NCBI GenBank assembly: GCA_033032865.1
Contig: JAWHQI010000005.1
Location: 13,292,001 to 13,356,000, forward strand
Reading direction: 5' to 3'
Source: Dactylorhiza incarnata
Taxonomy: Eukaryota > Streptophyta > Magnoliopsida > Asparagales > Orchidaceae
DNA length: 64,000 bases
Shown: positions 1 through 9,840 of the stretch, piece after piece
Numbering within the stretch: the first letter of the stretch is position 1
Layout: every line of letters starts with the position of its first letter
Made by a program: the position numbers and the translations under genes
Notes under the pieces: generated by a model
The model's database searches: none
What the model saw: the letters and a program-made list of their open reading frames with translations, nothing else
Told to the model about the DNA's origin: nothing

Positions 1-61
1 TAGCTGGATTCGTGGTTGTACGCTAGAACAGGAGTCGTGCAGGTGCTTCCGGTGCAATTCT

Positions 62-336
62 GCACAGGAACACTGCGCACGATCACTGGTTCTATTGCGC
101 ACGACCACTGGTCGTGCGCCACTGATCGTGTGCACTTAACACTTTTTTCATGAGTTCTGTTTGGTGCAGTGCGCACGACCATCTACGATAGTGCGCACGC
201 CCACCGGTCGTGCGCCACTGGTCGTGCGAACATGTTATTTTATAATTTCTGTCTTTGCAGGCTCCGTCCAGGCAGAGCGCACGATCACAGGATTCTAGTG
301 CGCACGACCACTGGTCGTGCGCCAATGACCGTGCGC
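62..336. repeat. Palindrome cluster, GCGCACGACC / GGTCGTGCGC
   Basis: About seven half-sites or full palindromes of GCGCACGACC with its complement GGTCGTGCGC. Two near-perfect full palindromes, with a 3-base centre, lie at about 97-119 and 299-321. Degenerate copies sit around 75-90, 170-190, 200-230 and 270-285. The spacing is irregular, so this is neither a simple tandem repeat nor a CRISPR array. Confidence 0.8.
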
Positions 337-354
337 ACTGTTTATTCCAGCGCC

Positions 355-361
355 TATAAAA
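355..361 (+). promoter_or_regulatory. Putative TATA box of LTR-like region
   Basis: TATAAAA about 20 bp downstream of the last palindrome of the cluster. In LTRs this marks the U3/R promoter. Called from motif and position only. Confidence 0.45.
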
Positions 362-973
362 TGACCTGCTCGCGATTTTAGGTCAGGGCCCGAACTTCAG
401 CCGCCGTTTTCCGCCCGGTTCCGCCCAGATTCGCCCCTCCACCGTCGCCCACCATATGGAGGTGCTCCGGGCTTGCTCTTCACGCCAATCTTGAGCCGGA
501 GTTTCCTCTCGGCCTCCTCCTTCATCCAAGAGCTCCAAAGGAAGACCTAGCCGCCATTACCATCAAGCAAGAGGAAGTTTGCAACCTCTACCGGATCGTG
601 ACACGAAGAAGACGGGTCCATTGGAGAGTCGTGACAGCTCTCTCTACCCCTGATGTAGTTGCGGACCGAGCTTGGACGCGGATTGACAACCCGGCGATTC
701 CAACCATGAATCTCCAACGAGCCTTCGGATTCGGTCGATTTCTTGCCTTATTCTTCTCTTTTTGATGTATTTGTAGCTAGATCTAATCATGATGACGAAG
801 TAGCACTTGAATTAGTTATATTTACATATATATTTCATGTCTATGTGATTGTGTAATTTATCTATTTGAGTTGCTTGAGGTGCGCCGCCGTCCATTTCCA
901 TTCCGCCGTCACGTTCGTGTGCCGCACTAGCAATTGCTAGTGGCGTGCTTGTCGAAGAGGTGCTTGCGACCCT

Positions 974-1275
974 CATTCCGCTAGCCTACTCGTCCACCCG
1001 CCTACCGAAGCGTGGCATAGCGGCCCGTGTATTCCATCCCGCCTAACGAAGCAGCGCGCTCAAGGCCTGCATAGTTCGATCCGCTAGCCTTCTCGTCCAT
1101 CCGCCTACCGAAGCGTGGCATCGCGGCCCGTATTTCATCCCGCCTAACGAAGCAGTGCGCTCAAGGCCTGCACAGTTCGATTCCGCTTGCCTACTCGTCC
1201 ATCCGCCCTTTCGACGCAGCGCGCTCAAGGCCTGCCTAGTCTCCATCCCGCCAAGCGAAGCATTGCATAGCGGCA
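974..1275. repeat. Tandem repeat, about 104 bp, three copies
   Basis: Three diverged units start near 974, 1080 and 1184. They share 'gtccatccgcc', 'gaagcgtggcat' and 'gcgctcaaggcctgc'. The third copy is shortened. The short reading frame on the minus strand here comes from the repeat and is not a gene. Confidence 0.75.
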
Positions 1276-1442
1276 TTGCATAGGAGTAGTTGATAGCTTT
1301 TATTTTATTTTCCAAAAGCCAACCCAACTCCCCCGCATCCCATCTGATTTAAGGACTTCAATCTCAAGTCCTTCCTCAAAACCTAACTCCACCTTACTGT
1401 GTTCCTCAAGAGACCGACACTCGGGGATTTTCCCCATTATTA

Positions 1443-1832
1443 TTACTTGCGCGACCGGTGCACTTGCCGAATCATCGCATCACTAGCCTCTATCAAGGTT
1501 TTGTTCTTCCTTTCAGCAACCCCATTCTGTTGAGGAGTTCTGGGAGAGGAGAATTCTTGGGAGATACCTAGGTCTTGGCAGAATTCTGTCATGGCCCATG
1601 ACTGAAATTTTGTCCCATGGTCACTTCTGAATTTGACCACAGTACAGTTCATCTCATTCTGGATCTGCCTGACAAAATTCTTCAAGATATCGAGGGTATC
1701 TGATTTCTTTTTGAGGAAGAATACCCAAGTGAACCTTGAGTAGTCATCAACAACTACAAGGGTGTAGGCCTTCCCTTCTAAGCTATGAACTGACATGGGA
1801 CCAAATAAATCCATTTGCAGTAAAATAAGCAC
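1443..1832 (-). pseudogene. Copia integrase core, 3'-truncated
   Basis: About 130 codons of the rve catalytic core, which inserts element cDNA into the host genome. The first catalytic Asp is in 'MDLFGP', the second in 'RSDHGTKF', and the Glu in 'NGVAERKNKT', so all three acidic residues survive. The frame then leaves the family pattern after 'TLIEA' and ends in unrelated residues, which marks the break of the element. It is separated from the upstream protease/zinc-binding part by stops near 1833-1897, where the integrase HHCC region should finish. Confidence 0.85.
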
Positions 1833-1897
1833 CTTGTGGACTCTTTGTTAGAGATGCTTTTAAAGATAGTCCTAGTCTGCTTTCCAAGTTGGCAGGC

Positions 1898-2401
1898 TTA
1901 ACAAGGACCATCTTTGATGCACTTAATGTCAGGTCCATTTCTGACCAGGTTTTGTGAGAAAAGCTTGCCTATTGTCTTATAATTGATGTGTGCAAATCTC
2001 TTGTGCCATTGTACACATAGAGCCTCTTTGCCATCAGCTACAAGACATATGGGCATGGAAGAATTTATATTAAGGAAATTTAAACAATAAATATTCCCAC
2101 TCCGAGTGCCAGTTAAGGTAGTCTCAGAATCTGAGGACTTCTTAATTAGACACTTGTCCTTGTGGAAAGTAATAACGAAGCCTAGATCACAAAGCTGACT
2201 TATGCTTATGAGGTTGTGTCTCAACCCCTCCACATAAGCTACCTTTGTGATGGTAACTAACCCATTAGTTATGTTGTCGTAGCCCCTGGTCACTCCCTTT
2301 TCTGAACCTCCAAAGATAATAGTCGGTCCATTCTCCACAGTGATGAATTCTTTCAAATCCTTTCTGACTCCAGTCATGTGCCTGGAGCAGCCACTGTCCA
2401 A
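1898..2401 (-). pseudogene. Copia protease end and GAG-pre-integrase domain
   Basis: Carries the aspartic-protease signature 'LDSGCSRHMTG' and the family block 'GLRHNLISISQLCDLGF', then a GAG-pre-integrase region with 'WHKRFAHINYKT', the His half of the integrase zinc site. The Cys half is cut by a stop just after 'KDGPC'. A TAA sits directly before LDSGC, where this family normally has Tyr. In the intact element this would cleave the polyprotein and begin integrase. It lies in the same frame as the gag segment upstream. Confidence 0.85.
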
Positions 2402-2923
2402 TTACCAAATTGGAGATTGGTTGTCATTTGGATCTACCTGCAAAACAAATCACTTCCCCTCAGGTACCCAATTGGGATTGGGTCCTTGGTTTCTGTTAGG
2501 GTGATAGAATGGAATCGCAAACCTCGGAGGGTTCTGCACTCTCCTTGCATTGAGCCCTGTTGGGTTGAACCAACAGTCCAATGCAAAGTGGCATACTTTC
2601 CCGCAGCACCAAAACTTATATCTGTTATATCTTCTCTTCTGCTTCATCATCTGAGTATGATGACAGTGTTGATGAGCAGGAGAGAAGGCTTCTTGTCTGA
2701 CAGATCTAGGGCGAACCTCATGTGTGTGAGCCGGGGGAGGAATTGGCTTCACCACTCTTTGGTTCACCTTCTTGGGAGCAGGCTTTGTATGAACAGCCTT
2801 TCCCATTCTCTTGTCTGCTGTTGCTGCAGGTCTGTGGGCTGAAAGACTTGCTAACAACACCTTCTTATAAGAGGGTCTATGTTCAGGATCTTTGCCCATG
2901 ACTGGCTCCTGATTGAAACTCAT
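2402..2923 (-). pseudogene. Copia gag C-terminal segment, second zinc knuckle
   Basis: Basic, Pro-rich segment of about 157 codons ending in a degenerate zinc knuckle, 'CCGKVCHFALDC'. A matching knuckle occupies the same place in element D (around 47.75 kb). A TGA follows 'NWVPEGK', 16 codons before the protease motif, and a second stop lies right next to that motif. Stops between gag and pol could be ancestral in this lineage, but here they sit among clear decay. Confidence 0.7.
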
Positions 2924-2935
2924 AACAGCTCTGAA

Positions 2936-3620
2936 CTATCCAGAGAAGGTGTTAGTTGCTGGCAGGGTAGTTTTGGGCACTGAGAGGCTGGAAGCAAGTT
3001 TCTTCTCAGCCAACAACATTTCCTCAAGGTCCATAATGACCTTGTTTTTCTGTCCTAACTCAGCATTTTTAAGCCTTATGGCTTCCTTAAGCTTGTCCAC
3101 TTCTTTGCTCATAGAAGTTAGCTTCCCAGCTGTCTCCTGGAGCTTGGATTGGACATGCTTTAAGGATTCTAACTCCTTGGTTTGCACCTTGAGGAGTTTC
3201 TTACTATTTTTGAAGGCTTTCCATAAGGCTTTATATTGCCTTATTAGTTCAGATTCAACTTCATACTGAGATCTTGAGGCTGTGTTGCTGGCAGCAGACA
3301 CCTCCTCATCATCATGCAAATAATCTGCCACTGATCCAGAATCAGAGGCAGATAGAGAAGTTCTGTGTTTTACCTTTCCAGGAGAGTTGTCATCCTGGTT
3401 ACCTTCATTGATGGCCATCCGTCCAATAAGTGCTTCATCCTCAGTCCCAGAGGAGCTTGAGTCAGAGTCACTCAATGTTTTGGTCTTCTTTGCCAGGAAC
3501 CCCTTTTTAGAGGTTCTCTTGCTCCTAGAGCTTCTTCTCTCTTCGTGGTTCCTTGACTCCTTTTTCTTGGAGGGGCAGTCTGCAGCCATGTGACCTGTTT
3601 TGCTGCAAGAATAGCAAACA
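2936..3620 (-). pseudogene. Copia gag middle part, CCHC knuckle and coiled coil
   Basis: Begins with a canonical CX2CX4HX4C zinc knuckle ('CYSCSKTGHMAADC', about 3575-3620 on the minus strand). A basic stretch, an acidic Ser-rich stretch and a long heptad-rich coiled coil (about residues 130-205) follow. Nucleocapsid knuckles bind element RNA; the coiled coil probably supports particle assembly. A frame break separates it from the gag N-terminal part. Confidence 0.8.
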
Positions 3621-3840
3621 GTATTATTTAAATCATATTTACTGGAGTTGGATTTATACCTGTCCTCCCTGGGAGCCCTGGATCTGTCCCGATAGTCAGA
3701 TCTTCTGGAGCTTGAGGAGGAGCTTCTGTTGTTGTCCCTCCTCCTTCTGTGTAGCAGCTTTCTGAATTGTTTTGAGAGAGGGCCACCTCTCTATCAATAT
3801 CATCAGAGTCAGAGGAGCTGGCTTCTGATTCCTCACCGAT

Positions 3841-4617
3841 CTAAGTTCTATTCTGAGAAGCAGAGGTCTTGCCCTTGAATCTTCTGGTGCTCTCAGCCTT
3901 TAGAGCCACCGATCTTTCTCTTGAGCTCACCTTTGAGCTTTCTTCTTCTTCAGCCTTCCTTGTATTAAGCTGAAGTTCATGAGACAGCAGCTTCCTGTAT
4001 AGGTTCTTGGGCTCCATGTTGCCCAGTTGGCCCATCTCTCTGATGGCACATATCTTGATATCGCATTCCTTTGTGAGGGATCTGAGAAATTTGTCATTTA
4101 GATCAGAGTTTGTGAACTCTCTGTCGTAGTTTCTCAGTCCATTCACGATCTTGAAAAATCTCTCATAGCAGTTGGAGATTGTTTCATTCTTGCCTTGTTT
4201 GAAGGCTTCATATTCCTGGTTGAGGAGAGATTTCCTGTCATCCCTTACCTCTTCAGTACCCTCCATGTATACGATCAAGGAGTCCCACATCTCCTTGGCC
4301 GTTTTGCAGTGAATTAGATTTTGGAGGGTTAAGTCATATATGGCACTTACGATGACGTTTTGTTCCCTCTTGTCTAGACCTGCCAAGGCCAGCTCGTCCT
4401 TGGTCATATCTTCATATTTCTTTATCACCTGCCTGGTTGGATCAATAGTGGAGGCAGTGCTAGGGATGAAGGGACCCTGCTTGATTGTCAGGTAGATTCT
4501 TGGGTCAGCTGCCTCCATAAAGAATCTTACTCTTTCCTTCCAAATGGGGAAATTCTCTTTTGTGTAGATGGGAAGCTTCATGGCTCTCATTTCGCGATTC
4601 GGATCTCCACCGGCCAT
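3841..4617 (-). pseudogene. Copia gag N-terminal part (UBN2-type), copia-1
   Basis: 258 codons with ATG at 4617, about 65 bp after the primer site. It matches the UBN2/copia-gag family: 'FPIWKERVRFFM' near the start, 'CKTAKEMWDSL' in the middle, and 'FLRSLTKECDIKICAIRE' later. This is the capsid-like part of gag. It ends in a stop at 3841 before the knuckle segment, so full-length gag is broken. D's gag (45.4-47.1 kb) aligns along its whole length and is the closest relative in the window. Confidence 0.88.
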
Positions 4618-4666
4618 GGTGAGTCGTTCCTGATCTAGATAGGACTGTTAAGACTCCTTTTGATCA

Positions 4667-4683
4667 ACCTCCCTCTGATACCA
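4667..4683 (-). other. Primer binding site (initiator Met tRNA type)
   Basis: Minus strand TGGTATCAGAGGGAGG starts 2 nt inside the LTR end. It matches the 3' end of plant initiator Met tRNA, the usual copia primer, and fixes the element's orientation as minus. Confidence 0.85.
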
Positions 4684-5480
4684 CTTGTTGGGGATGGAAC
4701 GTTCACCTAGGGGGGGGGGGGTGTTAGGTGATCTTGGTACTTTTTGATCTATTAGTGTGAGTTATCAATATTCAAGCAATGCACAAAGTTAACACACAAA
4801 TAAGTCACACCAGACGACACAAGATCTATAGAGGTTCCTCAAGATGTGGTGTCTTGAGTAGTCCTCTTTCCCTCTACACCCACCCAGCAGTGTGCTAGGC
4901 TCGGCAAACTCTGCCAAAAGCTTCAGGCCCTCAAGCCTTACAGCACGGACCCGCAAGTCCCAACAGCCTAAGCCCTCAAGCCCTTACTGCCCCCGAGCCC
5001 GCAAGCTCGACACTCAGGCCCTCAAGCCCAACACAACACAGACCCGCAAGTCCTGTGCCTACAGCCAAGCAAGCCCCTACTGCACCCGAGCCCTCAAGCT
5101 CGACAAGTCGCACCCGCAAGTGCACTGCGCTGGCCCTCAAGCCTCACAACTCTCCAGCCCTCAAGCTGGACAATTTGGCCCGCAAGCCTTACAAGAAAAT
5201 ACAATAATAAAATGTTTCTTCTGCCGGATGAAGATCGGCACCTTTAGCCTGTTGAAGATCGGCTCCTTAAGATTGAAGAAGATTGTTCTGAATCAGATCT
5301 TGAGCGCACGGTTCTTCTTCAAATATTTTCTTAGCAAGATGAGGATTGACTTCTTAGCAGTCGATGAAGATGACTGCTCCTTCTTTTTCTCTTTCTTTCT
5401 TGCGGCGCTTGTGTTTTTCGATTCGCTATCTGCGCAAGTTCTTTCTTGATGATTCCCCCTTTAGGGCAACCTCATGTATC

Positions 5481-5490
5481 CTTTTTATAA
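5481..5490 (-). promoter_or_regulatory. TATA box of copia-1 LTR
   Basis: Minus strand TTATAAAAAG, lying downstream of the palindrome cluster as expected for the U3/R boundary. Confidence 0.55.
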
Positions 5491-5689
5491 GACTGCGATG
5501 TCTCCCAACGGTCTTCTAAAAAGTTTCTTTATGTGTCAGACCTCCATTCCTTTTTAGCACGCGCTGATATCTTTATATCTTTTGGAGTACGCGCTAATAC
5601 CTCGATTCATTATGTGCATGCGCTGATTGGACAATCAGGCGGCGGCATTAACTGCTGACAGTACGTCCGCATGATTTGAATCTGTCTCG

Positions 5690-6100
5690 ACAATATTTCC
5701 ATTGTTATGACGACATGGATAATATCTCGACGACAGGCCTTTGTAGATGCCATGAACTCTGGTAGACATTCATTTATTCTTTCTTCTGCCTCTGATGCTG
5801 GTATCACGACAATACTAGACATCCTGGCAATTCTTCATATACGACGATATGTCTTTTCTGACTGTGTCGTTGAGAGCTTCCTTCTTGCAATATGTCGTCC
5901 TAATCATGTTGTTTACACGATGACATTCCTTCCTTCGATATCTTGATTCTTCTTTGCGTTCAACGAACAACTTTCTGCGATCGACGAACTTGTCATCCTT
6001 CCTTCGACGATCGCCATTCTTCGTTCGACGATCTCGCCACATCTCAGCATTCGACGATCGACATTCTTCATTCGACGAACTCGTCATGTCTCAGTGGTCG
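5690..6100. repeat. CGACGA/TCGTCG motif cluster in copia-1 LTR
   Basis: Many copies of TTCGACGA and its complement TCGTCGAA, some joined as CGATCGTCGAA-like palindromes (for example near 5975-6080). They lie in U3 upstream of the TATA box. Confidence 0.7.
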
Positions 6101-6308
6101 ATGAATACTTTGCTTCTCAGCGGCTGCTGCTCTGCCCGTCATTACGACGACAAGCACGCATTGTCGACGATATCGCCTGTTCTTCTCGATGATATGTACT
6201 TATATTTTCCTGAGATTATGAACTAGATGTACGATCAAATATAAAGTGAATTACTCTTGACATGATGACTTCTTCAAATCAGGAAACATGTGGGCAAGAT
6301 TCCCAACA

Positions 6309-7470
6309 AGTAGGACTTTAGGATAAAAATGGGGCTTGGGATTCGGTAGGGTTTACAAGGATAAACATGAAGGTTTCCGCACCTAACCCAAAAGAGCTTG
6401 CGTTAAGGAAATTATCCAAGCACCACAATAAGAACACGGGTGCACCACACCCCCATACTTGAACCTGAAAACGTGTGTGTGTGCACCGCCTACTCCCAAA
6501 ACAACTCTTAAAAAGATTTTCAATTAGGCTCTTTTCTTAACCAAACATTTTTTTCTTTTCTTTTCTTTTTCTAATTTCTTTAATTTTCTTTTCTCACCAC
6601 TCTTTCAGCGAATAATCCTAGGAAGCGCAAACCACACTTTCACAAACTTTATACCGCATCAACACCCTCAATTAAAAATAATACAACACTAGAGCTCGGA
6701 TTGGGCGTGCGACTAGGATTAGCTTGCAGGCTTTGGTGAAATATAAGTGGAGCTGAATCAAGAGACGGTGTAGGCACAAATGGCTAGCAAGGATAATGAT
6801 TAGGTCGGTATACAAAGGTCAACCTGGCCAAAATGAAGGCCTACATCATGCTCACGCTTTGAACTAACTTATGCAAATGCTTTTAGAGTCGCTTGGGGCA
6901 AGTTCTTAGCCACCGAGAAAGATGATTATTCCTCCCAACTCGAGCAAGACAAGCCTAGCAACCGTCTACACACATTCCTATGCTACCATCAGCTTCACAC
7001 CGGATTTACCACTTTTGAGTAGAATAACCAATTATTACGCAATTAGAAAAATTACAAAACTATAAGCATAAAGAAAAATTTATTCTACACACAATTCTAT
7101 GTAAGATGCGAGTACTCGACTAGAGCACTATGGGAGTCAACATTTTCCTCCGTCTCACAATCCTAAGCCAGCACCACAATTTTCCCAATCCTACACAAGA
7201 AACGAGTTACACTCGTTACGCGCCTACAATTAAGTGCGCTCTCTATTGGGTGTTGTGGTGTGCTATGAGAATGAAAATAAAAATAAGTTTGTAACTTCTA
7301 GTATACTGTGCTTATGTGCACGTGCAAGTGGGCACTAGGTACGGCTCTCCCCCATACTTAAAGTCAAGCAAATCGAAAGCAAACATTCGTATAATAAAAA
7401 GGAGCTAAGGGCAGAGGGTACATAAGCTCATAAATGAGCCTACCAGAAGATCAGTGATTCTTTTTCAAAG
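6309..7470 (-). mobile_element. Non-coding remnant of an Athila-like gypsy element
   Basis: No gene seen. The part from about 7220 to 7470 matches 61970-62235, next to the Athila-like gag-protease. Shared blocks include 'aagtgcgc', 'gggtgttgtg', 'cttctagtat', 'gctctccccca' and 'gaaatgagc..acc/actagaaga'. I infer an internal region of the same family in the same orientation. The left junction abuts the copia-1 LTR; the right junction abuts the next LTR. Confidence 0.5.
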
Positions 7471-8283
7471 GTAGCAGTCCCGCATGCACTAAATTGAAAC
7501 ATCCTTTAAGTATTTATAGCACTCCTATAAACGGCTATAAAAACAACTTAAGGAAAGAGGTCCACATGTACTGTACAAGGACGATAAACCCTAAAAGGAA
7601 AAATCGCGTCAAATAAAAGAAAATGCGCACTGTCTGGATTCGTCGAGTGGACTCATCGAATACAAGATTACTCGATGAAATCATACTAAGATTCGACGAA
7701 TTAGACTTAGAGAGATGAGCTGAGACGGGAAGAAAAGAAACTTAGACCACTCGAGTATTTCACGAGAGCACTCGATGAATTCGTCGATTGTTCATGAGAA
7801 ATCGACAGACCAGCCGACGAATTCGTCGAGTGTTCTCGAATGAACTATTCTTTACGTGAAAAAAACACTTAACAAAATTTTTGAGACTTCTCTAGTGAAT
7901 TCGACGAATAGCTAAGTCTTCACGAGTTGTCTCAACGAATTTACTTGGATTCTTCGAGACCACTCGACGAAAAAGACTTAGGCTATTTTTCTTCCACTTC
8001 TAAAATCAGCAATCTCTTCAACTTATCTTCTACACAGTATTTGAATATGAAGTACATCCCAATAGAGAGATTTCACATGAGTCAACACCTTGGTCTACAT
8101 AATGAGGGATTACATTGCATAGGCCTGTGTTTATGACTCATTGAAACCTGATATTGGTTTGTGCTTAGCAATTACAGTCCTGTAAACACACCACTAAGAA
8201 ACAACATCAAATGCACTATCATTTCATCTTAGTTCAAGGGACACTTCTTCAAATCAAGGTTATTGTAGCTACAATACCCAACA
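7471..8283 (-). repeat. 3' LTR, truncated, of a second minus-strand copia
   Basis: On the minus strand it begins TGTTGGGTATT at 8283, right after a purine tract. It shares 'gatttgaagaagt' with the start of the copia-1 LTR. The palindrome cluster is at 7630-7970 and a TATA box (GCTATAAATA, minus) at 7511-7520. The rest of the LTR is missing where the Athila-like remnant begins, so the left edge is approximate. Confidence 0.65.
7630..7970. repeat. TCGACGAATTCGTCGA palindrome cluster
   Basis: About ten copies of half or full palindromes of CGACGAATTCGTCG, the clearest at about 7780 and 7815. The same motif fills the LTR of gypsy C at 33 kb. The cluster lies in U3, roughly 110 bp upstream of this LTR's TATA box. 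Confidence 0.8.
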
Positions 8284-8300
8284 ATCTCCCTCTATTCACA
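8284..8300 (-). other. Polypurine tract of the second copia
   Basis: Minus strand AGAGGGAGAT directly before TGTTGGG. A purine tract next to the 3' LTR primes plus-strand DNA synthesis. Confidence 0.6.
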
Positions 8301-8409
8301 GAAGTCAGGACCCTGTCTACTAAGGTGAATTGCACAGATAATAATCATAAATATAAACACACAGCATGACATAAAGAAGCAAACAAAATGAATTGAAATA
8401 TTAAAACAT

Positions 8410-8410
<1 letters not shown>

Positions 8411-8452
<42 letters not shown>

Positions 8453-8459
8453 TTTCAGA
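8411..8459. repeat. (TA)n microsatellite
   Basis: About 24 uninterrupted TA units. It lies just downstream (minus sense) of the extra-ORF fragment; the frame reads on into it as Ile-Tyr repeats. Confidence 0.95.
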
Positions 8460-9145
8460 TTTCAATAAGTTCACAGCACACATATATAGCATTTTAGCCT
8501 TCCCTTGCTTGCTCTTCTTCATCTGCCTGTCAAAATAAGCTTTGGGCTTAGGATAATATCTTGAAGGAGGAGGGGGAGCATCTGGGTTGTTGTATCTATA
8601 GTCTCTGAAGTGAAACTTTCTTTTCAGCTGAGATGCTTTGTGCTTGTTGATTTCTTCTTGACTATAATACTTCTGAGGTTCTTCATTTGAGAAATCAACC
8701 AGCTTGTATGTGTCGAAGATGATTGATTTAGAAATAGGGCTCCAAACCTCAGTGAATTCTCTTCTCTCTGCTATAGGCTCTCTGATCTCTATGCCTGAAC
8801 CTCTCCTTGCAAAAGAATCTGACCTTCTTGCAAAAGGTCCTTCACCATATTTCCTTCTCTTAACAGCAGGCTCAGATGATTCAGGAATGTCTTCAGAAAT
8901 ATCTTCTGGAAAATTTTCAGGAAAATCTTCAGGGTCAGACTACACCTGAGTGTACTGTGCTGGAGGAATGGGATCTATGTCTTCATATACTTGTTCTGGA
9001 GGAATGGGATCTATGACTTCATATATCTATGTCTTCATATACTTGTTCTGGAATGTCTTCATATACTTGTTCTGGAAAGACATGCGCCAAACGGTTCTTT
9101 ACCTTAAATTCTCCTATAAAATCGGATATGTAACCAAACGAGTGA
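8460..9145 (-). pseudogene. Extra 3' ORF fragment of the second copia
   Basis: On the minus strand an open stretch of about 160 codons without an early Met runs from about 8944 to the microsatellite. It follows a degenerate 'PEQVYEDI' repeat (8950-9080) in a shifted frame. It is basic, with 'VWSPISKSII', 'YYSQEEINKHKASQLKRKF', 'YPKPKAYFDRQMKKSK'. These align in order with D's extra ORF C-terminus ('YWSEDSKSII', 'AKEWIKHLERN', 'LKPYLYFKRLENKKK'). Its place, between pol and the 3' purine tract, is also the same. Function unknown. A caulimovirid origin was considered but nothing specific supports it. Confidence 0.5.
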
Positions 9146-9152
9146 AAGAAAA

Positions 9153-9835
9153 CTAGGGCAAAAGCTGAAAACTAAGAGTTAGATTAGAATCTAACCTGAT
9201 ATCACTTGAGTGGAGGTCTGAGCTTCCTCCCTCGTCATCACGTTCAGCTTTCCCTATCCTTGATCTAGATTTTTTCGGCGGTGGCAGCAAGGCCCGAAGC
9301 TGAGCAGGCTGCAAAGGGAGGTGGTTCTTTGGGCACGCACACTTCATGTGTCCTTTCTGCCCACACTAATAGTAGACTCTGTCTTTCAACCAACACCTGC
9401 TTGAATCTTGACCGTTCTTCTCACAGATAGTGCACACCAGTTCTCTTATGGGTGCGCCCTGAATGGAGAGTACCCACTGCTGCTTCTGTGCTCTGATCCA
9501 CTTGAAACAATTTTCATAGGGGTGGCCATGGCGTCCACAGAAGCTGCACGCTTCCCCACCTCTTTTCTTTGAAGCGGAGCCAGATGCCCTGAAACTTTCT
9601 TCATCATCACCTTTCCTCTTTTCCTTCCTCATCGCAGCACCTCAATTCTTGGCGTTGTCGATGGCCTCTACTCTCAACACATCTTCTACCACTTCAGCAT
9701 AGTTTTTTGACATGTACATGGTAGTCAAATGCTGAACGTCATTACGAAGTCCTCCCAGAAACCGCTTCACCCTTCCTGCATCGCGATAAACTGCCTTGAC
9801 AGAGCCTCATTACTCTATCGTAGACCCTCAATCAT
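9153..9835 (-). pseudogene. Gypsy C gag, 3' part (three zinc knuckles)
   Basis: On the minus strand: 'RFLGGLRNDV' and 'YAEVVEDVLRVEAID' (end of the Retrotrans_gag domain), a stop, then 'CSFCGRHGHPYENC' (canonical CCHC), 'CTICEKNGQDSSRC' (His replaced by Asp) and 'CGQKGHMKCAC' preceded by a stop. This tail is typical of chromovirus-like gypsy gag. The first residues (9835 down to about 9790) join the gag start at 31132-31206 across element A, but most of the capsid domain between them is deleted. Protease and the rest of pol are absent. Confidence 0.75.
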
Positions 9836-9840
9836 GGCTT
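9836..9840. repeat. Target site duplication GGCTT (left, element A)
   Basis: Identical to 31132-31136, immediately after A's 3' LTR. Confidence 0.95.

Larger units (their letters stand above)
1..1440 (+). mobile_element. LTR-like fragment of an unidentified retroelement
   Basis: No coding region is supported here. The stretch holds a cluster of palindromes (62-336), a TATA box right after it (355-361), a GC-rich leader-like region (380-760), and a roughly 104-bp tandem repeat (974-1275). Palindromes followed at once by a TATA box is the U3-to-R layout of several better-defined LTRs in this window, so I infer an LTR plus internal leader. I cannot see the LTR start, which may lie left of the window, nor a primer site. 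The right edge, near 1440, abuts the broken end of copia-1. Confidence 0.45.
1443..6308 (-). mobile_element. Truncated Ty1/copia element (copia-1), SIRE/Tork-like
   Basis: Read on the minus strand: 5' LTR (6308 to 4686), initiator-Met primer site, gag, second gag zinc knuckle, protease/GAG-pre-integrase, then the integrase core, where the element stops near 1450. The rest of integrase, RT, RNase H and the 3' LTR are missing. Protein sequence is closest in this window to element D at 44-62 kb. The loss looks like deletion or rearrangement at the 1440 junction; no terminal repeat or TSD is visible there. Confidence 0.85.
4686..6308 (-). repeat. 5' LTR of copia-1
   Basis: 1,623 bp with inverted ends (TGTTGGGA...TCCCCAACA on the minus strand). 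A 12-base G run near 4710-4722, just inside the primer-site end, matches the C-run that ends several copia LTRs here. TATA box at about 5481-5490, palindrome cluster upstream of it. The U5 side (4890-5180) has a tandem array of CCCTCAAGCC / CCCGCAAG units, whose 185-codon plus-strand frame is an artefact. No second copy is in the window, so this LTR may also be a recombination remnant. Confidence 0.85.

Noticed and set aside
4892..5449. 185-codon plus-strand reading frame
   Set aside because: It lies in the copia-1 LTR on the opposite strand and is made of CCCTCAAGCC-type repeats; no domain and no promoter.
7630..7970. CRISPR-like array
   Set aside because: Repeats are short palindromes at irregular spacing with no uniform spacers, in plant LTR DNA.
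8460..9145. Endogenous pararetrovirus fragment
   Set aside because: No movement-protein, coat zinc finger, RT or tRNA primer motif. Position before a copia purine tract and resemblance to D's extra ORF explain it better.
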